From contig JACCLO010000002.1 in the NCBI GenBank assembly GCA_029448655.1, positions 1-64,000 on the forward strand: a DNA stretch of 64,000 nt, written 5' to 3'. The number at the start of each line of letters is the position of its first letter. Positions within the stretch are counted from its first letter, which is position 1. This document shows positions 45,720 through 55,793 of the stretch, in pieces. The stretch comes from Wolfiporia cocos (Eukaryota > Basidiomycota > Agaricomycetes > Polyporales > Phaeolaceae). A program made the position numbers and the translations under genes. Below the pieces are notes generated by a model. That model worked only from the letters and a program-made list of their open reading frames with translations, was not told the DNA's origin and ran no database searches.

Positions 45720-45730
45720 TGAATAGAACT
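45720..45730 (+). promoter_or_regulatory. A4 self-primer binding site
   Basis: TGAATAGAACT, exact reverse complement of AGTTCTATTCA in the LTR, starting two bases after the LTR end. The same 11 bases recur in A5 at 63229-63239. Confidence 0.8.
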
Positions 45731-46419
45731 CGCTTTCGCCCCCGCCCTCTTTGAGGGTCTGGGATTTTTTCTTCTTAGGGGTTTTCGTCGCCGTCTGCGC
45801 ACCCCTGCTCGCCGCCAGGCAGCAGGGTATCCTTAGTGGGCTCTGGGGGATCACCGCCTTCGGGCAAATAGCCGGACCGTAGGCTTAAGCGGAACCAGGG
45901 GACTGGCTGCCAAGCCTTTCCCCACATGTTGGGAATCGATGGCAACGGTGTAACTTCTTGACCGGGCCGGAGACGACCTTCTCGCCTATCCCCAGGCGCA
46001 CAGGGGCCACTCTATTTAGAGTTGGGATGGTGGGCACGAGTTGCCCTGCCTAGAACCGCTGCCGATACGGCTTCAGAACGATGGAGTTCTGGCCTTGGCG
46101 CCCTCTAAGTCCCTCAGGGCATGGGTTTGGTTTGAACACTGGCAGCCACCTAACTGGAGTGAGGCGTGGGCACATGCGGGGTGTAATACCCCAAATCCTG
46201 CATTCCCAGGCGTCAAGGGAAGACGACCTGCTGTATCCCCCACCTGGTAGCGTGAGAGAGACGCCATCCAGTCGCCGACACTAACTCCGGTCGAGGGCGG
46301 AGCGCCCATTGACGCCGGAGGATAAGCGCACGACACATCAAGAAGCGACGATAAGCCCCGACAGAAGACCGCGTGATTTCCACTAGAATAGCTTACTTAA
46401 GACTTCTTTTTACGTAGTC
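45731..46419 (+). other. A4 5' leader
   Basis: About 690 bp, nearly identical to the A5 leader. It contains a 69-codon open frame (46041-46250) that is conserved in A5, but both copies are so similar overall that this does not show coding. Treated as untranslated leader. Confidence 0.6.
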
Positions 46420-47235
46420 ATGCCGAAAGCACCACGTTTCACGGTTACCCCGAGAAACGCCGCTACGGGGGAGCGCGAGGAATGGCACATTGCCTCCTCT
46501 AAATCGCTCGAAGACCGCATCTCCGCGGTCACAGCCCCAAAGCGAGGAAAGTCCCGAAAGGGCAAAGACGTCTTCTACAGGAAGCCGAACCCCGACCCAG
46601 AGGAAATCCGAAGGGTCAACCACGAGGCCGCCCTCGACGACATCAGGCGGAAGAAGCTCAACAAGCTTCTCCGACAGAAGGAGAAGCTCGAAGCCCGAAT
46701 CCAGAAACAGAGTCTGGACCAACTAATCGCCGAGGCAGCCAGGAAGAGGGTTGAGGAAGAGAGAATGGTGAGGAGTCTTCGGGAGCAAATTGAGCCCCCA
46801 AAGAAGTCGCTGTTGGAGAGAGTGGAGGAGCTTAGGATGCCAGCCGAGTGGGTCGAGAAGCGGGGCCTTGCGAACCCCAGGGACGTCCACTGCACGGAAA
46901 AGAAGTGGGACTGGTTCTTGGACGTCGACAAACAGATGAACGCCGCCCACAAGAACCTTTTCCGGCTATGGAAAGTCCCCGACGCAACCACCACGGCCCC
47001 CATCATAGCGAAATTCACCACCCTCATCACCGACTTCGACGATCTCTCCACACACCTGGAGCAAAGAGTCCGTCAGGACTCCATGAAGAACGAAGATCTC
47101 CGCCGTCTCGAAAAATATCTCAGGAGGGTGGAGCACGTTTTTGGAGACCTAGACGTGAAACAACACGTTACGTACTTAAAAACACACCTAGTACATAGCG
47201 GTCTCAACTACAACCTCGGCAAACCACAGCTGTAG
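46420..47235 (+). CDS. A4 ORF1, conserved accessory protein of unknown function
   Basis: 271 aa from ATG at 46420. Basic N terminus with a Lys/Arg cluster (about residues 45-55: KRGKSRKGKD, possibly nuclear-localising), a long predicted coiled coil (about 68-130: KLNKLLRQKEKLEARIQKQSLDQLI...), then a Trp-rich segment (AEWVEKRGL...KKWDWFLDV) and a C-terminal helical domain resembling that of family B ORF1. No membrane segment or known catalytic motif. Fragments of this ORF occur at 20971-21618 and 29681-30454, always directly upstream of gag when the context survives. Function unknown; the conserved position argues for a role in the element's life cycle. Confidence 0.85.
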   Translation: MPKAPRFTVTPRNAATGEREEWHIASSKSLEDRISAVTAPKRGKSRKGKDVFYRKPNPDPEEIRRVNHEAALDDIRRKKLNKLLRQKEKLEARIQKQSLDQLIAEAARKRVEEERMVRSLREQIEPPKKSLLERVEELRMPAEWVEKRGLANPRDVHCTEKKWDWFLDVDKQMNAAHKNLFRLWKVPDATTTAPIIAKFTTLITDFDDLSTHLEQRVRQDSMKNEDLRRLEKYLRRVEHVFGDLDVKQHVTYLKTHLVHSGLNYNLGKPQL

Positions 47236-47243
47236 TAGATAGA

Positions 47244-47324
47244 AAGTCCTGAAAAGGCATTATCTTTGGTGCATGGCATTGATTGCGAAAAGTCCTGAAA
47301 AGGCATTTAAGTCCTGAAAAGGCA
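47244..47324 (+). repeat. Three copies of AAGTCCTGAAAAGGCA between ORF1 and gag
   Basis: Exact 16-bp copies at 47244-47259, 47290-47305 and 47309-47324, in the 151-base gap between the ORF1 stop and the gag start. Conserved in A2. Possible roles are an internal promoter or enhancer element, an RNA structure, or a ribosome-reinitiation aid for gag; the sequence alone does not decide. Confidence 0.85.
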
Positions 47325-47386
47325 CTCTTTTCTTGAATTATCGTTTAAGGAAGAAAATAACTCAAGCTGACGAATACTGTCCAGCA

Positions 47387-49624
47387 ATGGTGTCTTACAC
47401 AATCGTCCAAGGCGCTCTGTACAACACCCACAAGGTGGCTACGGCCTACCGCCCCGCCGTCGGCAAGCACGCGTGGCCCGGAGAGCAAACCTGCTTGATG
47501 GACTACCTGCGAGTCGTATTCGGCATCAGAGTTAGGGGGAGTGTCGCCTCCTTCAACTCAATTCCGGCGCATGTGCGCCCATTCCTGAACGTGAACCACA
47601 CGGCGTACATCAAGTACTACGGGGAAGATTCGACCAGGAACCACATATCGTGGTGGAGGTGGGACAATTACTGCACCGCCATCCCCCTGTCGGACCTCAT
47701 AGTCCTGTACGGTGACGTCCACTGGTACTCCCAGGAAGAAGCGTCGCCACGCACAAGAGCCGCCAGGCTCTTCAACCCGGAAACACCCGCACGCCGAGCA
47801 GTCATCACCCCTGAAGGCAGCGAGACCCCGCGACCGGAGGAAACGATCCCTGCGGAGCCCCTATTCGGGACGCTCCCCGATCTCCTCCCTACATTCGAAA
47901 GGAGGACTCTGGAAATCGTCGCGCAGCCAGAAAAGAGCGAGAACGAATTGATGGGAAGGTTACAGCGCACTCTGGAAGTGGCCGCCCCAGACGAAGTTCT
48001 GCAGGTGGGAAAAGAAGCTTACAGAGAGGCGCTGTACCAAGCCAAGAACCATCTCTACAGCAACCTCGCGGCCTATAAAAGCCGGGTAGACACGGATCTG
48101 GAAATGGTCTGGAACAAAACCAACCAGATTCGGAGTCACAACCAGGTGCTTCAAAATAGAATAGAAGCACTAGAGGAAGCAGAGAGTTTGCGGCAACAAT
48201 TGGACACCCTTTCCGAAAATCGGTTCGTCCGCATAGAAAAAGATATCGCAGTACTGCAAAAGCGTCCGGAAGTCCCAACCGCGGGACCCAGCGGTGCCCA
48301 GGTCACGGCACTAATTAATAGAATTGACCAACTCGAAGCGGAGTTAACCGCTCTAAAAAACGCACCGGCAGCCGCGACAGCAGCAGCCACAACGGTCAAC
48401 TTCCAACAGACCAAACCGACTCAGCCGCCCAAATTCTCGGGCCCCAAGGACTCCATCTCTTCGAAAGAGTGGATCCAAAAAATGGGCATGTATTTCGCAG
48501 ACGCCAAGGTGACCCTCGAGGAAGACAAGGTTCGCCAAGCCCTGCTACGGCTTACGGGCGAGGCCTACCAGTACATGTCACCGGTAGTTGATAAAATCGC
48601 CGCCGGACAAGCCTCGGGGCACACCTGGAAAACGTTTGCGGAAACGATTGAGAAGGTGTACGGCAAGAAGACGGACAAGGAGATTGCCGAAAAAGAGATT
48701 GAAGGGTACTTCGGAGACGAAGGGAAAAAGAAGCTCCAATCGGACTTCTTCTCTTGGGCACAGAAGCTCAGGACCCTGGCTCGCCTGGCCGAGACTGACA
48801 ACAAAACGTTGTTCAGTCACATCAAACGAATCCTCCCGGAAAAGGTGCGAGAGACCCTCGCCACCTTGGAATCGGTACCCGGCTTCACAATGCCGACCGA
48901 CTGGGAAATATACCTGGATATGGCCATTGACCTCTACAAGAGGCAGTACCCAGACAAGCTCAAAGGCAAGATCTTTGAGGAAGAAAAAAGGAAGGAGTCG
49001 TCGGGGTCTGCCAAGACCGCCGACAAGGCTACGTCAAAGCCTGCCAAGGCTGATGACAAAGGCAAAGGCAAGGCAAAGGAAACCGGCTCTTACGGGAAGG
49101 ACTGTCGCAAGCACCCCGGACAACACAAATGGGGCGACTGTCCTGAGAACCCTAAGAACAAGCCGAAGGAAGCCAAGCCGGCCAGTAGTGGAAGCGGAAC
49201 GACGAAGCCGACAGGCTCGTCGAGCGGAACGCAACAGTCGGGCCAGAAGAAATTGGACCCGAAAAAGAAATACAAGGTCCGAATTGTCAGCACCCAGGAA
49301 CTGGTGACTGACGACGAAGATGAGTCCCCCCAAGCCACCGTAGGGACCATCCGGACCAACGTTCCGAAACAACCAGAGGTGGTTCCTCTGGCCTCCACTA
49401 CGCGCATCAGCGATGAGGAGCAAAGCGGGAGTTCGGTGCGATCGGCAGAAAGCACCAGCCCCGTCCAGACCCAGTCGACTGGTTCGACTTTGACTGCGCC
49501 TACACCGTCGGGCGACTCCATCAGGACACATCTGCCCTGGCTTCGCAAGCGGATAGCCGACTCCGCAAACACCCTGGGCATCTACGGAAGCTCTGCCTCG
49601 GGTTTTCCCACCGAGCACATGTGA
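47387..49624 (+). CDS. A4 gag
   Basis: 745 aa. I choose ATG at 47387 (MVSYTIVQGALYN) because the frame upstream lacks ATG. Domains: novel N-terminal domain of about 120 residues rich in aromatic residues (MDYLRVVFGIRV...WWRWDNYC); Pro/Arg linker; coiled coil (about 185-320); Ala-rich hinge; capsid-like core (about 345-530, PPKFSGPKDS... ALLRLTGEAYQYMSPV); Lys-rich region; Cys/His motif CRKHPGQHKWGDC; acidic Ser/Thr-rich tail. The stop TGA (49622-49624) shares its A with the ATG of pol. Family B gag lacks the N-terminal domain. Confidence 0.92.
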   Translation: MVSYTIVQGALYNTHKVATAYRPAVGKHAWPGEQTCLMDYLRVVFGIRVRGSVASFNSIPAHVRPFLNVNHTAYIKYYGEDSTRNHISWWRWDNYCTAIPLSDLIVLYGDVHWYSQEEASPRTRAARLFNPETPARRAVITPEGSETPRPEETIPAEPLFGTLPDLLPTFERRTLEIVAQPEKSENELMGRLQRTLEVAAPDEVLQVGKEAYREALYQAKNHLYSNLAAYKSRVDTDLEMVWNKTNQIRSHNQVLQNRIEALEEAESLRQQLDTLSENRFVRIEKDIAVLQKRPEVPTAGPSGAQVTALINRIDQLEAELTALKNAPAAATAAATTVNFQQTKPTQPPKFSGPKDSISSKEWIQKMGMYFADAKVTLEEDKVRQALLRLTGEAYQYMSPVVDKIAAGQASGHTWKTFAETIEKVYGKKTDKEIAEKEIEGYFGDEGKKKLQSDFFSWAQKLRTLARLAETDNKTLFSHIKRILPEKVRETLATLESVPGFTMPTDWEIYLDMAIDLYKRQYPDKLKGKIFEEEKRKESSGSAKTADKATSKPAKADDKGKGKAKETGSYGKDCRKHPGQHKWGDCPENPKNKPKEAKPASSGSGTTKPTGSSSGTQQSGQKKLDPKKKYKVRIVSTQELVTDDEDESPQATVGTIRTNVPKQPEVVPLASTTRISDEEQSGSSVRSAESTSPVQTQSTGSTLTAPTPSGDSIRTHLPWLRKRIADSANTLGIYGSSASGFPTEHM

Positions 49625-52600
49625 TGACCTGCCCACTTGTGCTCCCGTGTAATTTTAGTCCCGTACCCGCTGTAAAGAGTGTATTCGAGTCAATGTATCA
49701 TATTTTTGGCAACGATGCGCGCGACTTCGCTCGATCATTCCGTGTCGAAGTAACACTCTGGGTATATGGGCAAAAAGTGCAGGCTCTGGCTTTAATCGAC
49801 AGCGGTGCAACCATATCGGTCATATCACAACGATTGGTCGATAAACATAAGCTGGTCACCGACAAACTAGCGTTTCCTATTACGGTTACAAACGCAGACG
49901 GAACAGAAAACGTCGCCGGCCGCTTAACGCAATCAGTAAAAGCATTCATGCAACATGGCACACACAAGGAAAAAATAGGTCTGACGGTCATGCACCTAGA
50001 ACCAGACCTAATCCTTGGCTATGACTGGCTGCGTCTCCACAATCCTACCTTTGATTGGAGGAAAGGAGAAATGGAATATGCACGCTGTACACACGACCAA
50101 CCCTACGCCAGAAAAAAGGGTAACCGCCCTTCTGAGGAGGAAGCAGTTGAACTCCCAGAAAAGGAAATCATCGAAGTAAATTCGATTTGGGACACTCCCG
50201 TGGACATACTAGGAGAGGAGGACCCCGAAAATCCTTTGATCGCTTGGGTGTCAACCCTTGACGACGAGGAAATAAACCTGCTGACACAGTTGGTAGCCGA
50301 GGTACTTGACAAAGACCTCGACGAAGCAGACGACCGTGAGGAAAACACACCATCGATTGACATTGAAAAATGGAAATCGTTAGTGCCCGAACAATACCAA
50401 GAGTATGGGCCAACGGTGTTCTCACAAAAGGCGTCAGAGAGGATGCCGGAACGGAAGCCCTGGGATCACGCCATAGTGCTTGAACCAGATGCGCAGCTTC
50501 CGCCCCCGGTAAAACCATACAAAATGTCTCCCCAAGAGCGTAACAGCTTGGATGAGTGGATAGACACCAAACTACGGAAGGGTTACATTCGACCATCCGA
50601 AAGTCCGATGGCATCCCCGGTCTTCTTCGTCCATAAAAAGGACGGAGGACTGCGGATGGTTGTCGATTACAGGAGGCTAAACGAAATAACCGTAAAAAAT
50701 CGTTATCCGATACCTCGGATCGATGATCTCATCAATCAATTGTCCCATGCGACCATCTTCACCAAAATCGACCTTAGATGGGGATATAATAATGTCCGCA
50801 TCAAGGAAGGTGATGAATGGAAGACGGCGTTTATTACACACCGTGGACTATACGAGGCAACGGTAATGTATTTCGGTTTCTGCAATGCCCCCGCAACGTT
50901 CCAAGCAATGATGAATTCTATCCTCGCACCGTTCATTCGGACCGGCAAGGTGGTTGTCTACCTAGACGACATCTTGATTTTCGGGAATGATATGGAGGAA
51001 CATCGGCGACTTACCAAAGGGGTACTCCAAACCCTGAAGGACTCGGACTTGTATGCGAAGCCCGAAAAGTGCTTTTTCGAACAATCTTCCATCGAATACC
51101 TAGGAATGATCATTTCCGACGGTAACATCATGATGGATCCGAAGAAGTACGCCGGAGTTCAGGACTGGCCCAGACCTACTAAGGTCAAAGAGGTTCAAGC
51201 CTTCCTTGGATTCGCCAACTTCTACAGGCGATTCATAGAAGGCTTCTCAAAAATAGCCAAACCACTCACCATGCTGACCAAAAAGTCAGAAGCTTGGCAT
51301 TGGGACGCCGAGCAGGAAAATGCTTTCCAAACCCTAAAGGAAGCATTTACCAAAGCGCCCGTGCTTCGAATTCCGTCGCACGATCAGCCTTTCCGCGTAG
51401 AAACAGATGCGTCAGACTTCGCTACCGGAGCAGTACTATCTCAGTTAGATCCTACGGATAAAAAATTCCACCCCGTGGCGTACTATAGCAAGTCGCTAAG
51501 TGCCCCGGAAAGGAACTACGAGATCTACGACAAGGAAATGTTGGCTGTCATCAGGGCTCTAGAGGAGTGGCGACACTACCTAGAGGGACACCCTGAAAAA
51601 TTTGAGATATGGTCGGATCATCTGAACCTGACCTATTTCAAAACGGCGCAAAAACTGACGAGACGACAAGCCCGTTGGGCACTGTACCTCTCACGCTTCA
51701 ACTTCCAAATGAAGCACAAACCTGGCAAAACAATGCTAACCTGCGGATCCTCTGTCCAGGCGGCCAGACCATGAGGAGGGGGTGGATCTCGATAATCGCG
51801 ACCAGGTTCTTCTGAAACCTGAGTGGTTCGAGCAAGAGTACATGGCAATGGCTCTTGATACCTCCCATGCTGCCCCACAATCGGAAGATGAATCGATACT
51901 CCGAGAGATTCGCAAAGCGTTGCTAGACGACAAGGTCACAAAAGACTACAAGGAGCTGCTCTCATCCGGCCCTCGTGAATTCAAAAAAGACCTATCAGAA
52001 TGGAACTACGAAGGAGGGTTACTCCTCCGAAGAGGCAAAGTCTACGTTCCAGCTACACCAGCGGATATCAGACGGCAAGTGGTCGAGTATCATCACGATC
52101 ACAAGTCAGCTGGGCATTTCGGACGTTACAAAACGTACGAATTGCTAAGCCGCAACTATTGGTGGCCCGGAATGTTCGTTTACGTCAAAAAATACGTAGA
52201 CGGATGTGACACATGCCAACGTATGAAGAACCACCCGCAGAAGCCGTACGGCCCCCTGCAACCCTTACCGGTGCCGTCAGGCCCGTGGGAAGTGGTGACA
52301 ATAGACCTGATTACTCAGCTACCCCCATCGGGAATGCATGACGCGATCATGGTCGTAGTGGATCGGTTGACCAAAAGAGCAAGGTTTTTCCCCATAGAAA
52401 ACACCTTCTCAACGAAAGACCTAGCTACGATACTCTATCAAAAGGTGTACCCCTTACATGGGTTGCCGAAACAGATAGTATCGGACAGAGGGACACAATT
52501 CGCCTCAAAACTATTTGGTGAATGGTGTACCCTGCTGGGAATTCAAAGGTCGATGACTACTGCGTACCATCCGCAGGCAGACGGACAAACCGAACGAGTA

Positions 52601-54052
52601 AATCAAATACTCGAACAGTATCTACGGTGCTACATCAATACGTACCAAAAAGATAACTGGTCGGAGTTCCTGCCAACAGCGGAATTTGCGTACAATAATG
52701 CAGCCAGCGAAACTACCAAGGAATCTCCGTTCCTGGTAGAATTAGGTCGTCATCCTATTGCAGGACCAAGCAGTTTCGAACCAAGCCGAAACAAAGACTT
52801 AGTAGAAATTGCGAACACACGGTTCTCTGCACAAGAGAAAGCTAAGGCGGCAATGAAAATTGCAGCCGAAAGATGGTCCTGGTACTATGACCAAAAGAAG
52901 CAAGTCGTTCCCTTCAAAGTGGGCGACAAAGTACTCGTGGACGTGCGAAGCTGGCAAGACACCGAAAGAAGTCTAGCCCCTCGCTACATCGGCCCATTCC
53001 GAATCACGGAGAAATTGGGACCGGTAACGTTCAAGGTGTACATGGATGCACAATATAGGGCTTACCACCCTGTGTTCCATGCTTCAAAATTGGTCATGTA
53101 CAAGGAATCAACCATCGAAGGTCAGAAAAGTCATCCCCCAGCGGCCGACAGGCCAATGGAAATGGAAGACCCGGAAGAATGGGAAGTGGAAGCCATTCTC
53201 GACCATCGTAACCGACGCGGCCGGTGGGAATACCTTATCCATTGGAAAGGCACCGGACCTGCGGAAGATACATGGGAAATCGAGGAACACCTGGCTAACG
53301 CTAAGGAGATACTGGACGAGTACAAGGCAAAATATTCAGCCCTTAGTACTGATCCAAATCAACCCCTTCGCCGATCAACTAGACTCGGCGGAACACGGCA
53401 GACTGTAGCCGTCTTCGACCCTGACTCGCCAGATTGGGATTCAGACACGTGTGTCTGGCCCGACGATTGGCCCCAATATCGAGACGATGTCGACCCCACA
53501 CAACCGAAAGTGTACTACAAGCGCGACCCCTTTACAGGGCAATGGGTACATTCCGATGTTGAGTTCAACGAAGACTTGGAAATCGAAGTAGGAGTCAATG
53601 GCAAACTACCGACCAGGGGAACAACCGATGCGATCGGCTATGATCTATACGCCGCGCAGGATATCCTAATTAATTCATGGAAATCCGCCTCGGTCCCCAC
53701 CGATATTCGTATCAAAGTTCCTTACGGGACATACGGTCGGATAGCGCCAAGGTCTGGACTTGCGAAAAAGGGCATCGACGTCCTTGCAGGTGTAATAGAC
53801 CATGACTACCGCGGAGAAGTCTTTGTCATGTTGATGAACCTCACGGGAGACCCGTACCAAGTAAAGAAAGGCGACCGAATTGCTCAGCTAATCTGCGAAG
53901 TAGCAATCACGCCCGAAATACAGGAATCCATGACCAAGGAGAAGTTCGAGAAAGAAATTCGACCTCACCTACATGGAAGTGGGCCCTACAACGAGCAGTT
54001 CAACAAACCAACCAAGCGCGGTACACAAGGTTTTGGATCGACCGGACGATAA
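49624..54052 (+). pseudogene. A4 pol: protease to dUTPase, one frameshift
   Basis: Begins with ATG at 49624 in the TGATG overlap with gag. Protease IDSGAT (Asp at residue 59); RT with VYLDDIL (Tyr about 446); RNase H with DASDF and YDKEMLA. An extra T at about 51742, in the region encoding MLTADPLSRRPDHEEG, shifts the frame and gives a stop at 51772-51774. From about 51782 the original frame continues without further damage to 54052: zinc-binding HHCC domain, DDE integrase (TIDL, SDRGTQF, GQTER), GPY/F tail, chromodomain, and a complete dUTPase with motif 5 RGTQGFGSTGR. A2 has no insertion at that site. With identical LTRs the frameshift must be very recent, or an assembly error. Confidence 0.93.
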
Positions 54053-54130
54053 AAGTGGAAAAATCGTAAAGTCTAACCCTTCAATGGGCTCTAGCACCAT
54101 TTCTACTCTCAACGGGGTCGTTGAAATCTA

Positions 54131-54142
54131 AGGGGGGGGTAA
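54131..54142 (+). promoter_or_regulatory. A4 polypurine tract
   Basis: AGGGGGGGGTAA directly before the 3' LTR; plus-strand primer for DNA synthesis. The same GGGGGTA core precedes the 3' LTR of B1, F1 (ending TAC) and the TRIM. Confidence 0.85.
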
Positions 54143-54761
54143 TGTCACAAGAATTCTCCTAGTTTTCCTATATTTCTTACTATTTTTCCGGCAATTCTAC
54201 GAATTATCTATGACTTTCTAGACCAATAACTAGCTTATCTGGTTCATAAGTTTACGGTTACATACGTGCCGAATGATGGCCGCGTTATCTCCCGTAACGA
54301 CGGTCTTATCTTATCACCAGTAGTTACCATCAGTCACATGTCTAGTTCCAGCCAATCGGACATTCCGTCCGGAAGCAGTCAGCGTATAAACGTCAGCGGA
54401 CCGGGCTTTGGTCACGCCCCGTCTTTGTAATGACAAGAGCGCGAAACGCCATTCGTGCGGCCTACGCCGCCTTTCTATATCCCGGTTTTGATCGGTATAT
54501 GTATTTATCGTATATTACTAAGTACTTAGGTACCTGGGGACTTGTACATACGAATACGGACACTAGTATTATCTAATAAGACTGTTAGGGGTCTTATTTA
54601 TCATGTATATATACTGGACTTGCTGAGCGCTATTGCCTCAGTTCTATTCATTGCATTCATACTACGAGTTAACCACTCAACGTATCCTGCTTAACATCTT
54701 ACAATCTACCTGCCTAACCAGCAAACCAAGCAAACTAACAAGTAAGTGTTATCTTGTGTTA
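54143..54761 (+). repeat. LTR A, 3' LTR of A4
   Basis: Identical to the 5' LTR by eye. Followed by GGACCGACTT, which is not the expected B2 dUTPase continuation. Confidence 0.95.
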
Positions 54762-55419
54762 GGACCGACTTAGTACGTTTATAGTGTCTGTGCCTTTCAC
54801 ACTCCGGATCGATACGTTTTTTGTGGCGTCCCTTAGCTACCGTAGTCCTTATCTGGTTACTCAGCTGCCCACTACTGTTTTACCGCCTTTCCGTTTCGTC
54901 CCGCACGTTTCGCTGGCACCGTAGAGTACTTATACCGCCGCCTGCATCCGCTGACCCTCAGTCTTGCACTCTTGCCCGAGCGCACCGTACTGAGGGTAAG
55001 CACAATACCATTACGTCGCACTATGTTCGTTACATTGATTGCACTCCTGTATTTAGACATACGTCGTCTACCTACAGGTACAGATATATTAGTCTTGCAC
55101 TCTTGCCCGAGCGCACCGTACTGAGGACATACGTTGTCTACCTACAGGTATTCGCCGTAACACGCACGCGCTCTCATAGATCCCCTGGCTGAGGAAGCCG
55201 ATGAGCACCACGCACAACAGCCTCACGTTGTCGACCGCCCAATGCGCCCAATTCCATGGCATGAGCGCGAACCAGCCGTCCTCGTCTGCCACGGTGAGAA
55301 TTAGGTTGACGGTCCGCACCGCGGCGATGGCGAAGCTCAGGATGAACGCTCCCACTGCGCATGCCGTCGCGGCGTCGTGCGCGCTGGTGTCAGCGTAGGG
55401 CGCGTGTCTGCTCACAATG
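54762..55419. other. Unique sequence with paired direct repeats
   Basis: Only sizeable stretch right of the subtelomere not assigned to a mobile element. A 36-base unit (CTTGCACTCTTGCCCGAGCG... at 54960-54995 and 55091-55126) and a 25-base unit (CATACGTCGTCTACC... at 55056-55080 and 55126-55150) alternate in the order unit 1, unit 2, unit 1, unit 2. The right part contains the possible gene fragment below. Confidence 0.6.
55154..55419 (-). pseudogene. Possible fragment of a multi-pass membrane protein
   Basis: Read leftward from the edge of LTR F, an open frame encodes DAATACAVGAFILSFAIAAV, then a loop, then NVRLLCVVLIGFLSQ: two hydrophobic stretches long enough to span a membrane. High GC in codon third positions sets it apart from the surrounding repeats. 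There is no ATG before LTR F, so the 5' end is missing, and downstream the frame enters the repeat region. Could be an exon of a host gene carried or broken by the insertions. No family recognised. Confidence 0.4.
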
Positions 55420-55792
55420 TGTCACAGGCCGATTTCTTTCACCTAGCCAGTGACTAGAGCCTGAACCCTTATCTTATCTAAGCGCGCGCCTAAGCAGTAA
55501 CGTGCAAGACCCCGAACACCCTATCACGTGTTACCAGCCCCCCGGACACTCTGTGCCATGTACCTACACCCATTATAGGGTTTACCATAGTATCGGACTC
55601 TCAGCTTACGTAATAACTGTACAGCAGCCAAACAATGTATAAACAGTAGAATAGCATATATACTGGCCGACGAGCAGGGTAGCACCCCAGACTCGTCTTG
55701 GCCTTATACGCCTTGAGTAGCCTCAGACTAGGATTGCGCTGAAACGCGAGTAACAATCCCCTGAGTAGTTGCTTGAAGTGTTGCTTGTGTCA
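55420..55792 (+). repeat. LTR F, 5' LTR of F2
   Basis: TGTCACAGGCCG...TTGCTTGTGTCA, 373 bp. TATA box GCATATATAC near 55655; predicted transcript start AGACTCGTCTT at 55689-55699. Left flank CAATG. Confidence 0.92.
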
Positions 55793-55793
55793 T

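Larger units (their letters stand above)
45099..54761 (+). mobile_element. Element A4: full-length family A chromovirus, recent
   Basis: 9.66 kb: LTR (45099-45717), self-primer site, leader, ORF1, gag, pol, polypurine tract (54131-54142) and LTR (54143-54761). The two LTRs are identical by eye over 619 bases, so it is young. It lies in the B2 dUTPase on the left, but the right flank (GGACC...) is not B2 sequence and does not repeat the left flank (AAATC). One single-base insertion breaks pol. Confidence 0.95.

Noticed and set aside
46041..46250. 69-codon frame in the family A leader, identical in A5
   Set aside because: The whole leader is nearly identical in both copies, so conservation is not specific to the frame.
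48588..49307. Long Arg/Ser-rich frames overlapping family A gag
   Set aside because: Out-of-frame shadows of gag with composition typical of shifted GC-rich coding sequence.
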